A model generated the notes under the pieces. It worked only from the letters and a program-made list of their open reading frames with translations. It was not told the origin of the DNA and searched no databases. A stretch of 64,000 nt of DNA, taken from assembly GCF_030409845.1 (NCBI RefSeq), contig NZ_JAUFQQ010000005.1, positions 372,001 through 436,000 on the forward strand. Direction: 5' to 3'. The position numbers and the translations under genes were made by a program. This document shows positions 7,271-14,873 of the stretch, piece after piece. The stretch comes from Flavobacterium branchiarum (GTDB lineage: Bacteria; Bacteroidota; Bacteroidia; Flavobacteriales; Flavobacteriaceae). Each line of letters opens with the position of its first letter. The first letter of the stretch is position 1.

Positions 7271-9382
7271 ATGCTTAAAATCAATAAATTAAAAACAGAA
7301 ATTTTAACCAATAGAAGTGAAACCATAGATGATTTATATGGGTTTGAATTTACTTTCAATCAAGGTTTGAATATTGTTGCAGGAGAAAATTCAAGAGGTA
7401 AAACTACTATTAATTCTTGTATTTTTTATGTATTAGGTATGGAAGAATTGTTGGGCGGACATAATAGTAAAGCCTTAGATAAAGCTTTAAAAGATAGCTT
7501 TATAATCAAAACTGAAAACAATGTTGACTCTGAAGAAGAAAAAGGAATTTCACATGAAATTAAAAGGTCAAAAGTTTTTATAGAAATTGAAAATAAAGAA
7601 GGTAATGTTGTTAGTTTGGAACGTATAATAAAAGGTTCTGATGGAGATGAAAAATCATCAAATATCACGGTTTACCTATCAAAACTAGACGATATCAATT
7701 CGAATATAGATAAAGGAGTTCTTTATGTAAATGGTCAAGGTAATAATGATGACTCAAATGGTTTTTATGCATGGTTTTCAAATTTTATAGGTATTACTTT
7801 GCCAGAGGTAGTTAATAGTTCTAGAACTTCAAATTATAGTCTACTATATCTTCAAATGATTTTTTCCTCTGTTTTTATTGAACAAACAAAAGGATGGTCA
7901 GATTTTGTAGCAACTATGCCATTTTTTGGTGTAACCAGACCTAAAGAAAAAGTAGTTGAATTTGTTCTTGGCCTAGATGAAATTAACAATTCTACTAAAA
8001 GAGATGTTTTTAATCAAGAAAAGAACAGAATTATCGATAATTGGAATAAAACAATTAAAGCTTTTTCTTATTTAGAAAAACAAAATAATGCCAATATAAC
8101 TTCTGTACCAGAAAATATTACCACTGAAAAAAGAGAAATAGAAAAAATATACTCAAACTTTCAAACTGGAGAAGAAGAAATAATAACATATGCGGAATAT
8201 ATTGATATAAAATTAGCCTTAATTTCTGAATTAGAAAATAAGCCATTTGTTACTATTGAAAATAACAGAGAAGAAACGCTTATTGAATACGAAGAAAATA
8301 AAAACAAATACGGTGAATTAAAAAAATACATTAGTGATTTTGAAGGTAGATTAAGTATTGAAAAACTACAACATCAAAACATTAACAGTCAACTGAATAC
8401 TATCGAAAAAGAAATTAGAGAACACAACAATTTAATTAAAGTATTCAATAATAATTTGTTTAATAATAATAATCACGCTAAATGCCCAACTTGCACACAA
8501 AGTGTAGATGCAGATATTCTTTCTTCTGTTAGCATTACAATTCCTCAATTATCCCTTGAAGAAAACAAGAGTTTTTTAGTTAGTCAGAAAAAAATTATCC
8601 AAACATCTCTTAAAAGTTTAAGTGACACAATTGATGAGAAAAATACATTACTAATATATTTCAGAAACTCTCTAAGAAAACAAGAAAATATTATCAAGTC
8701 ACTTTCGAGAGACTTAATTGCCGACGATAGAGCATTATCTGAATCTGAAGTTGTGAAAAAAATACAATTACAACAGGAAGTAGAAAATTTAAAACAATTT
8801 GAAGTTCAGTTAAATGATTTAAAAAATAATTTAATTGAATTAGCAAATAAATACCATAATATAACATTAGCTTTAGATGGTCTAGAAAAATCTGATGATG
8901 AAGGCATTTTAATCTCTTTTGAAGAAAATTATAAAAATTTACTTTTTGCATTCGAATACGACAGTAACCAGAAGTATCAAATTTCAATTAACAGAAATGA
9001 ACCATTTAAATATTTTCCTGTTTACAAACGAGGTAAAGAAGATACAAATCCGCAATCAATAAGGATAAATTCTTCTGCCTCTGACTTTGTAAGAAACATT
9101 TGGGCATATACTTTAGCCTTACGTGATAATGGGGTCAATCATCCTGGATTAATTATGTTTGATGAACCCGGACAGCATAGAACAAAATTAAGCAGTTTAC
9201 AAGCTCTTTTTAAAAAGGCTTCACAAATTAAGGATAAGCAAACAATTATTTTTACATCAATTGACAAGCAATTGAATGAAGATGAAAAAATTGATTTAGA
9301 TGAATTAGTTGAAGATTTAGATAATGATTCTTATCATTTAATAAATTTAGGTAATGATAAAGTAATAAAACAACTTAACTAA
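7271..9382 (+). CDS. Rad50/SMC-like ABC ATPase of ABC-3C-like system
   Basis: 703 residues. The N-terminal ABC half has a P-loop GENSRGKT at 38-45. A long coiled coil (about 240-400 and 420-570) follows, interrupted by a CPTC motif at 405-408 that resembles a Rad50 zinc hook with one CxxC per chain. The C-terminal half carries a signature-like segment (INSSASDFVRNIWAYTLAL, about 597-615) and Walker B GLIMFDEPGQHR with D631 and E632. This is the split-ATPase layout of SMC/Rad50/RecN proteins. In ABC-3C systems such an ATPase is the sensor that binds nucleoprotein and controls the effector. It is the last gene of the coupled operon. Its length is shorter than Rad50, as expected for this group. 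Confidence 0.75.
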   Translation: MLKINKLKTEILTNRSETIDDLYGFEFTFNQGLNIVAGENSRGKTTINSCIFYVLGMEELLGGHNSKALDKALKDSFIIKTENNVDSEEEKGISHEIKRSKVFIEIENKEGNVVSLERIIKGSDGDEKSSNITVYLSKLDDINSNIDKGVLYVNGQGNNDDSNGFYAWFSNFIGITLPEVVNSSRTSNYSLLYLQMIFSSVFIEQTKGWSDFVATMPFFGVTRPKEKVVEFVLGLDEINNSTKRDVFNQEKNRIIDNWNKTIKAFSYLEKQNNANITSVPENITTEKREIEKIYSNFQTGEEEIITYAEYIDIKLALISELENKPFVTIENNREETLIEYEENKNKYGELKKYISDFEGRLSIEKLQHQNINSQLNTIEKEIREHNNLIKVFNNNLFNNNNHAKCPTCTQSVDADILSSVSITIPQLSLEENKSFLVSQKKIIQTSLKSLSDTIDEKNTLLIYFRNSLRKQENIIKSLSRDLIADDRALSESEVVKKIQLQQEVENLKQFEVQLNDLKNNLIELANKYHNITLALDGLEKSDDEGILISFEENYKNLLFAFEYDSNQKYQISINRNEPFKYFPVYKRGKEDTNPQSIRINSSASDFVRNIWAYTLALRDNGVNHPGLIMFDEPGQHRTKLSSLQALFKKASQIKDKQTIIFTSIDKQLNEDEKIDLDELVEDLDNDSYHLINLGNDKVIKQLN

Positions 9383-9461
9383 AAGAACTACACATAACAA
9401 CCGTTACCCGACTTTGTACTGCGAAGTTATTCTGATCTAACTAAATAAAAAACATAAAGAA

Positions 9462-9926
9462 ATGAGATTAGCAATTATTATTGAAGGAACACAAAATTCA
9501 GGAAAAACTTCAACAATTAAAGAACTGATTAAACTATTTGGATTTAAAAATTTAAAACAAATGAAAGCTGGATGGCAGCAAATATTTTTGAATCCAATTT
9601 TTAAAAGTTTGAGAATATCTTTTTACTGTATACCAGCTTCTCCTACAGAAACTGATATTCCTTTAAGTAAAAGGTTTGAAGAGTGGGAATACCTTCCGGA
9701 AATGATAATATTAGCAGAACAAACAAGTGGACGACATCATGCAAGTACAATAGCATTTCTAACTGCAAATCATTATAATATTAAAGTCTTTCCGATAAAT
9801 AATTCCATCGGCGTCAATCATTGGGAAAGATTCGATAATTCAACTAAAAACTCTAAATTATCAAAAAGAGTAGACGACATCACAGATTTTATAAAAAGTT
9901 TTATTAAAACTAATTCAATTGTATAA
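9462..9926 (+). CDS. P-loop NTPase-like hypothetical protein
   Basis: 154 residues. It begins with a strand and Walker A loop, IIIEGTQNSGKTSTIKEL (G9 to T16), of the kinase-like P-loop type. No clear Walker B is visible, and the rest (LPEMIILAEQTSGRHHAS, FPINNSIG) is unfamiliar to me. It starts 79 bp after the ABC ATPase, in the same direction and with the same AT-rich composition. It may be an accessory gene of the defence-like operon or an independent cargo gene. Function unknown. Confidence 0.55.
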   Translation: MRLAIIIEGTQNSGKTSTIKELIKLFGFKNLKQMKAGWQQIFLNPIFKSLRISFYCIPASPTETDIPLSKRFEEWEYLPEMIILAEQTSGRHHASTIAFLTANHYNIKVFPINNSIGVNHWERFDNSTKNSKLSKRVDDITDFIKSFIKTNSIV

Positions 9927-10016
9927 AGTTAATATTAATTTGAGTTTTACCTTTTTATTGGATAAATCTCGGCTCAAAGTATAAAAAAACTAATAGTTCC
10001 ACACTATCATGTGAAC

Positions 10017-10047
10017 AACAAGGTACAGCTTGATGCTGTACCTTGTT
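10017..10047 (-). terminator. Perfect 13-bp hairpin behind truncated gene copy
   Basis: AACAAGGTACAGC (10017-10029) and GCTGTACCTTGTT (10035-10047) pair perfectly around a 5-nt loop. The sequence mirrors the hairpin at 11002-11032, so the terminator was duplicated together with the gene end. It lacks a long U tract. Confidence 0.6.
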
Positions 10048-10051
10048 CTAT

Positions 10052-10192
10052 TTAGAAAATGTAGTGAAATTTGCGCAAATCATCGAATAACACCATTTCT
10101 TCATCAGGCAAGAGCTGCAATGAAATCTTAAGCAAAGCCATTACATTATACCCTCGCTCAGCTAAAAACCTACTATCCAAAGTCCACCTCAT
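10052..10192 (-). pseudogene. Truncated paralogue of the gene at 11033-11377
   Basis: A 46-codon frame on the minus strand. Its core, YNVMALLKISLQLLPDEEMV followed by LFDDL, aligns with FNVMTLLEIAVQLLPDEELV and LLDDL near the C-terminus of the protein at 11033-11377. Upstream residues (MRWTLDSRFLAERG) and the last ones (RKFHYIF) do not match, so this is a fragment joined to foreign ends, or a degraded duplicate. The following hairpin is also shared. It could still be translated from the ATG at 10190-10192. Confidence 0.6.
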
Positions 10193-10301
10193 TAATATTA
10201 ACAACTGATTTACAAATCATTCACAACAAGGATATTAAAACTTAAATATCTTTGCACATAACCAATTAAACATTCAACAACCAATTAAAAACCAACCAAT
10301 T

Positions 10302-10736
10302 ATGAAGTACTTACTTTTACTTTCATTTTTATTTATTTTCAGTAAGAGTTTCGCACAAGAAGCCAAAATAAAAAAGGAAAAATGGCATTGGAACAATGAG
10401 ACAAAACAAGACACTGCTATTGGTTACGCACAAGTTTTAAAAATTGGCAATGTACTTTACATTTCGGGTGCTGTAACAAGCGAAATAACTCCACAAGGAA
10501 TCACAGCTGTCTATAACGATTTAAAAGCTTCACTAGCGAGTTATGGTGCTACATTCGAAAATGTTGTAAAAGAAAATTTATACACAACAGATATTGAGGC
10601 AGTGAAAAAATATAATTCAGCTAGAAAAAAATTCTACAATGGAGATTTCCCTGCCGCTACATGGGTACAAGTACAACGATTATACATGGAGAGCGCAAAA
10701 TTAGAAGTTGAATTGATTGCGCATCTTCCGAAATAA
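10302..10736 (+). CDS. Exported RidA-like (YjgF/UK114) protein
   Basis: 144 residues. A signal peptide (MKYLLLLSFLFIFSKSFAQ) puts it outside the cytoplasm, unlike classic RidA, which is cytoplasmic and hydrolyses reactive enamines. The RidA core is clear: GYAQVLKIGNVLYISGAVT, then ENVVKENLYTTDIE, then GDFPAATWVQVQRL and VELIAHL. The catalytic arginine of RidA (Arg105 in the Escherichia coli protein, within FPARS) is Ala119 here (FPAAT). It is therefore probably not an imine deaminase and belongs to one of the Rid subfamilies lacking this residue. It is monocistronic. Confidence 0.85.
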   Translation: MKYLLLLSFLFIFSKSFAQEAKIKKEKWHWNNETKQDTAIGYAQVLKIGNVLYISGAVTSEITPQGITAVYNDLKASLASYGATFENVVKENLYTTDIEAVKKYNSARKKFYNGDFPAATWVQVQRLYMESAKLEVELIAHLPK

Positions 10737-10793
10737 TTTGATTCAAACTAGGTTTGCAGTACGAAATTCGCTCGAGTCGTGAAAATGTTTTTT

Positions 10794-10944
10794 AACACAT
10801 AGAGACATAGTTCCGATAGCCATCAGAATAGAATTCATTAATAAAGAAGATTCAAGAAAAATAGTTTTTTCCACATAGTCTTATCTGATTTATTTTAAGT
10901 GAAACGCCTTTTTTAGATTTAGTCAAACTATGTTTCTATGTGTT
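10794..10944. mobile_element. MITE-like element with 19-bp terminal inverted repeats
   Basis: The left end AACACATAGAGACATAGTT (10794-10812) and right end AACTATGTTTCTATGTGTT (10926-10944) are inverted repeats with a single mismatch. They bound 113 bp with no reading frame. A diverged relative is at 410-562. No transposase is encoded, so movement would need one in trans. No clear target-site duplication is visible. Confidence 0.6.
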
Positions 10945-11001
10945 GAAATAATTACGACCGAATATAACGATGCGGTGGGAAAACTTCGCACAGCAAAACA
11001 A

Positions 11002-11032
11002 AAAAAGGTACAGCATCAAGCTGTACCTTTTT
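11002..11032 (-). terminator. Terminator of the gene at 11033-11377
   Basis: AAAAAGGTACAGC (11002-11014) pairs perfectly with GCTGTACCTTTTT (11020-11032) around ATCAA. On the minus strand it is followed by a T run and it touches the stop codon. Confidence 0.75.
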
Positions 11033-11377
11033 CTATTTAGAGAATGTAGTTTCAGATTTCAAATGAAGCTTATGCAAATCGTCCAATAACACCAATTCTT
11101 CATCAGGTAAGAGCTGTACAGCGATTTCAAGCAAAGTCATAACATTAAAATCCGAAACAATTGTCGAATTAGAGAGATTTCGAGCATCATCGTTAAGCAG
11201 AATAATACTTGCTTTCAACAAATCTGAAACCATTAAATTCAATTCGTTATAACAAGATACTTTTAACGTTACGTCAAACGAATCGTTATTATTCTCTTGC
11301 TTTAGTTTAGTAAAATAGCATCCTCTATTTATTAATTCTAAAAGTGCTTTGGCTGATTCTTTAGGTTGTGTTTCCAT
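11033..11377 (-). CDS. Conserved hypothetical protein
   Basis: 114 residues, cytoplasmic, no motif that I recognise. The sequence is acidic and helical, with one cysteine-containing strand region (GCYFTKLKQENNNDSFDVTL). The leucine-rich C-terminus (VQLLPDEELVLLDDLHKLHL) is the part repeated in the truncated copy at 10052-10192. It has its own perfect hairpin terminator. A TAnnTTTG-like box (TAGTTTTG, minus strand) lies about 40-50 bp upstream of the start. The presence of a duplicate end suggests local rearrangement. Confidence 0.55.
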   Translation of the reverse strand: METQPKESAKALLELINRGCYFTKLKQENNNDSFDVTLKVSCYNELNLMVSDLLKASIILLNDDARNLSNSTIVSDFNVMTLLEIAVQLLPDEELVLLDDLHKLHLKSETTFSK

Positions 11378-11561
11378 GATTTTATTTTATTCTTTTTCTT
11401 GTTATTTTTATCGAACCAAAACTACAAGTAATAGTCTATATTTGTGTGATTGTATACAATCGGTTGTATTCAACTGATATAAAAAAAATCAATACAAACA
11501 GTTTATAATCAACAAAAAACCAACTTCTACGCAATTATAATAATCCAAATACAACAGATAA

Positions 11562-11990
11562 ATGAAATTATTAATTACCAGCTTTCTTTTAATTTTCAAC
11601 CTAACTGTATTCGCACAAACGAACAATTTCACTGGCGATTATACGCGTTCGCTTAGTGAAGAAGGAAAACATATTATTGAATATAAATTGATCTTAAATC
11701 AAGATGGTACATTTCTGTTTCATTCCTATTCTAAAATACAAGGAGGAATTCCGCCTGAAGTAAATAAATACGGAAAAGGAAAATGGAGCGCAAAAGACAA
11801 TCTAATTACTTTTTCTTCTGATAAAAAAGAAGACTTTGACGAAAAATACACTTTAGACTTTAATAATTCTAAAGCCCGATTTGTAACTAAAAATCCAAGA
11901 GACAAAACAACCAAAGTAGTTAAGACAAAGCTTCAGTTTCTAGCGTCAGAAATCCCTTGGATGCAAAAAATCGATTTTTTTAAAGTGTAA
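11562..11990 (+). CDS. Secreted hypothetical protein
   Basis: 142 residues with a signal peptide (MKLLITSFLLIFNLTVFAQ). The mature part looks like an extracytoplasmic beta-sandwich or small lipocalin-like fold: it has GDYTRS, then YKLILNQDGTFLFHSYS, then KYGKGKWSAKDNLITFSSD. The pattern of LxxDGTFxxxS followed by GxWxxxxxxIxF is seen in many Bacteroidota proteins of unknown role. No catalytic residues stand out. It is transcribed alone, just before the REP-repeat region. Confidence 0.6.
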   Translation: MKLLITSFLLIFNLTVFAQTNNFTGDYTRSLSEEGKHIIEYKLILNQDGTFLFHSYSKIQGGIPPEVNKYGKGKWSAKDNLITFSSDKKEDFDEKYTLDFNNSKARFVTKNPRDKTTKVVKTKLQFLASEIPWMQKIDFFKV

Positions 11991-12090
11991 TTATCATGCT
12001 TACCTGTGCGTTTTGCTGTGCATAATCCAAGTGATTTAATAAAAGATTTGTAAAAAAAGCAAATTTAAACACGTTGCAATATACATGTCG

Positions 12091-12175
12091 GTAGCGCGGA
12101 TTTACAATCCGTGCCCATAAAGATTGAACACAATAAAGTAAAAATTGTGGGCACGGATTGCAAATCCGCGCTCAC
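12091..12175. repeat. REP pair (BIME), copy 1
   Basis: Two REP palindromes face each other: GTAGCGCGGATTTACAATCC at the left and its near reverse complement GGATTGCAAATCCGCGCTCAC at the right, in part GCACGGATTGCAAATCCGCG. They are separated by about 30 bp of shared spacer (CATAAAGATTGAACACAATA). Confidence 0.8.
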
Positions 12176-12231
12176 GATTGGCGGCAAACTGAGACTGAAA
12201 ACTGTAAACTATAACACCTTTCAATAAGCAG

Positions 12232-12315
12232 GTAGCACGGATTTACAATCCGTGCCCATAAAGATTGAACACAATAAAATAAAAATTGTGGGCACGATTG
12301 CAAATCCGCGCTCAC
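12232..12315. repeat. REP pair (BIME), copy 2
   Basis: The same arrangement as copy 1, with the left arm reading GTAGCACGGATTTACAATCC and one base pair missing or changed in the right arm (GGCACGATTGCAAATCCGCG). The spacer is identical except for one base. Confidence 0.8.
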
Positions 12316-12390
12316 GATTGGCGACAAACTGCTAAACTGTAAACTGAGACTGTAAACTGTAAACTATAACACATTTCAATATGCATGTCG

Positions 12391-12474
12391 GTAGCGCGGA
12401 TTTACAATCCGTGCCCATAAAGATTGAACACAATAATGTAAAAATTGTGGGCACGATTGCAAATCCGCGCTACC
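12391..12474. repeat. REP pair (BIME), copy 3
   Basis: Third copy, with the right arm ending in CGCGCTACC. It lies 145 bp before the RAYT start. A -7-like box, TATATTTG, at 12593-12600 follows it. Confidence 0.8.
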
Positions 12475-12618
12475 GATTGGCGACAAACTGTAAACTGAGA
12501 CTGTCACTGTGACTGAAGACTGTAAACTGTAACCGTGATCGCAAAGATTGTCATTAACTACTAAAACAATAACAAAGTAGAGTAAAAAATTATATATTTG
12601 TAAGAATAAAACTATTTT

Positions 12619-13173
12619 ATGTCAACAAAATATAAAGCAACAACAACAGAAGAAGCCTATTACATAACTATTACTGTCGTAGGTTGGATAGATATTTTTA
12701 CAAGATTAAATCAAAAAAAGAATTTAATAAATGCTTTACGATATTGTCAAACTAATAAGGGATTAGAAATTTATTCCTATTGTATAATGAGTAATCATAT
12801 CCATTTACTTTGCAAAGGAACCAATGGTTATATATTATCTGATATTATTAGAGATTTCAAGAAATATACATCTAAAAAAATTATTCAGACTATAATAGAG
12901 GAACCAGAAAGCAGAAGAGAATGGATGTTGGAGTATTTTAAAAAAGCATCAGAACATTTAAAAAGAAATCAAACCTACAAAGTTTGGCAAAACGGTTATC
13001 ATGCAGTACATATTTATAGCAATAAGTTTATTAAACAAAAAATAAACTACATTCATAATAATCCTTTAGTAAACAACACAGTAAGCTCTCCAGAAGAATA
13101 TTATTATAGCTCAGCAAGAAATTATTCGGGTTTAGAAAATGATTTAGAAGTTGTTTTGTTGGATTTATTTTGA
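12619..13173 (+). CDS. REP-associated tyrosine transposase (RAYT)
   Basis: 184 residues, Y1 transposase fold (PF01797, TnpA_REP). The HUH motif is H60-I-H62 in YCIMSNHIHLLC. The candidate nucleophile is Tyr83 in RDFKKYTSKK. The C-terminal HNNPLV and SARNYSG segments are typical of RAYTs. These enzymes cut single-stranded REP palindromes and are thought to spread them; they are domesticated single-copy genes rather than insertion sequences. Three REP pairs lie upstream and one and a half downstream, so gene and substrate are together. The full length and intact motifs suggest an active protein. Confidence 0.9.
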   Translation: MSTKYKATTTEEAYYITITVVGWIDIFTRLNQKKNLINALRYCQTNKGLEIYSYCIMSNHIHLLCKGTNGYILSDIIRDFKKYTSKKIIQTIIEEPESRREWMLEYFKKASEHLKRNQTYKVWQNGYHAVHIYSNKFIKQKINYIHNNPLVNNTVSSPEEYYYSSARNYSGLENDLEVVLLDLF

Positions 13174-13225
13174 AAATTGGTAAACATAACTGGAACTGAA
13201 AATCTATGCTGACGAAATATAAATT

Positions 13226-13260
13226 GCAGGCACGAACACGGATTGCAAATCCGCGCTACT
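13226..13260. repeat. Half REP element, copy 4
   Basis: Only the right-hand arm remains (CACGGATTGCAAATCCGCGC), preceded by an apparent duplication of GCACGAACACG. Confidence 0.7.
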
Positions 13261-13348
13261 GGTTGGCGACAAACTGCAAACTGAGACTGATTACTGATTC
13301 ACGATTGGCGACAAAATTGATTTTATACACATTTCAATATGCGTGTCG

Positions 13349-13433
13349 GTAGCGCGGATTTGTAATCCGTGCCCGCAAAGATTGGACAAAATAAAGTAAA
13401 AATTGTGGGCACGGATTGCAAATCCGCGCTACC
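13349..13433. repeat. REP pair (BIME), copy 5
   Basis: A complete pair downstream of RAYT: left arm GTAGCGCGGATTTGTAATCC and right arm in GCACGGATTGCAAATCCGCG. The spacer differs from the upstream copies at several bases (CGCAAAGATTGGACAAAATA). Confidence 0.8.
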
Positions 13434-13566
13434 CCGGTTGGCGAAAAACTGAAATTGAAAACGCGCTCAAGATTGGCGACAAACTGCTAAACTGCTAAAC
13501 TGCAAACTGAGACTGAAAACTGAGACTGAAAACTAAAACTATAACTATTCAAAAATAACTAACATT

Positions 13567-14266
13567 ATGAATCCAGAAAACCTAACCAGTAATGCCAGAT
13601 CGATATTTCAATCTATTTGGTTTAAACGCACCCGCATGGTCGTTGTTTTGGGAATATGTAGCCAATATCCTTTATGTACTTTTCCTTCATAAACTAAACC
13701 GTCTTAGCCTGTTTATACTAACCTTGTTAGCCGCAGTAGGAATTTGTTTTGTTAGTAATCGCGCAGGAGGTTCCCTATTGGGCGGATGGAGCGGAGAAAC
13801 CTTTTGGGATGGCTTTGCTCGTATTTCGTATTCCTTTTTAGCAGGAATGCTAATTTATCGTTGTAATTGGATTATAAAGTCCCGAATAGGTTTTCTAGGA
13901 CTATCAGTATTGCTCTTGTTGGCTTTTGTCACTCCATTTTCCGATTGGAACTGGCTCACCGAACCAATAATCGTCTTGCTCTATTTCCCATTATTAGTTG
14001 CATTAGGAGCCGGAGCCACATTAAAACAAGGATTCAAAAAACTGTGCATCTTCTCCGGAAAAATATCCTATCCCTTATACATGACGCACTATGCCGTAAT
14101 GTGGATATTTGCCAATTATTACAACACCTACAAACCCGACACAACACAATTCGTTTTAATTACCACAATAGGAACAATCCTTTTAGTCGGTTTTGCGTAC
14201 CTAACAATGGTTTATTATGACATTCCAATCCGAAAGTACCTAACCAACAGAAGAAAGAAAGCTTAG
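13567..14266 (+). pseudogene. Acyltransferase-3 family remnant, N-terminus lost
   Basis: The frame from 13592 gives 224 residues with about six membrane helices. It starts at MPDRYFNLFGLNAPAWSLFW and holds WEYVANILYVLF and SGKISYPLYMTHYAV, all typical of the C-terminal two-thirds of acyltransferase-3 membrane proteins (PF01757, normally about 350 residues). The first one-third, with the catalytic histidine region, is absent and REP-type repeat DNA stands in its place. The ATG at 13567 reads MNPENLT in another frame; removing one A near 13588 would join it in frame (LT-V-MPDRY). So a frameshift and a 5' deletion are both likely. Confidence 0.75.
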
Positions 14267-14327
14267 TCAAAAACCGATTAATCACAATTTCCAAAATATC
14301 GAGGAGCAATTTCCTGCTGTCCACTGT

Positions 14328-14360
14328 ATCTTTTTCTGGCTAAAGAAGCCAGAAAAAGGA
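14328..14360. repeat. Perfect 11-bp inverted repeat in a Flavobacterium-type intergenic element
   Basis: TTTTTCTGGCT (14331-14341) and AGCCAGAAAAA (14347-14357) pair around AAAGA, with an outer ATC/GAT extension. The flanks (CCTGCTGTCCACTGTATC and GGATGCCGTTTCCATCAGGG) look like a dispersed intergenic element I recall from this genus. Confidence 0.5.
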
Positions 14361-14438
14361 TGCCGTTTCCATCAGGGCTAGAGCTAATGTAATCATCAGA
14401 ATATTTATTTAAAATCCTCTGTAGCACACTGCCTTTGT

Positions 14439-14605
14439 ACCTTTGCAACTCAAAAGCTTTTTCCAGCCACAGATTAAAAGGATTAGAAGAATTATATCTA
14501 TTTTGCTTCTGAACCTAAGTACATTTTCAAAACCTCTGTTCCTTTGCACCTTTGCAACTCAAAAGCTTTTTCCAGCCACAGATTAAAAGGATTAGAAGGA
14601 TTATA
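14439..14605 (+). repeat. Two direct copies of a 58-bp unit
   Basis: Copies at 14439-14496 and 14548-14605 are nearly identical, each beginning ACCTTTGCAACTCAAAAGCT and continuing into CCAGCCACAGATTAAAAGGA. An inverted, shorter copy is at about 17362-17420, on the other side of topB. Confidence 0.75.
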
Positions 14606-14873
14606 ACTGTTTTGCTCAAAATTTGAATGCTTGAACCTCAGTAACTCAGAGCCTCAGTATCTCAGAACCTTCCTCAAAAACCTTTGCAACTTTGCAACTC
14701 AGCAACTCAGTACCTTTTCAAAAAACCTTTGTAGCTTTGAACCTCAGAATCTTAGTACCTAAGCAACTCAGCACCTTCCTAAAAAACCTCAGCACCATAA
14801 CATCTTTGTCGTTTATAATTTCGATACCAACTTCAAAATTAGTAAATTTGCGAGTTCAAAAAAGAAGGAGAAA

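Larger units (their letters stand above)
9927..10301. other. Intergenic segment with truncated gene copy
   Basis: It holds the perfect hairpin at 10017-10047 and the short minus-strand remnant at 10052-10192, both listed separately. A TAnnTTTG-like -7 box, TATCTTTG, at 10247-10254 may serve the RidA-like gene, but I see no matching TTTG 19 bp upstream. Confidence 0.45.
14267..14873. other. 607-bp repeat-rich non-coding region before topB
   Basis: No gene. It contains a long inverted repeat, two direct copies of a 58-bp unit, and a run of short degenerate units of the kind AACTCAGTACC/AACCTCAGTA ending near 14800. The presumed topB promoter must lie after about 14800. Confidence 0.6.

Noticed and set aside
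9390..9450. attC-like sequence (ATAACAACCGTT ... GAAGTTAT) downstream of the ABC ATPase gene
   Set aside because: Only five outer base pairs (ATAAC/GTTAT) match, the core sites do not fit the integron consensus, and no integrase or cassette array is present.
12000..13500. CRISPR array
   Set aside because: The repeats are inverted REP pairs with conserved, not unique, spacers, and no cas gene is in the window.
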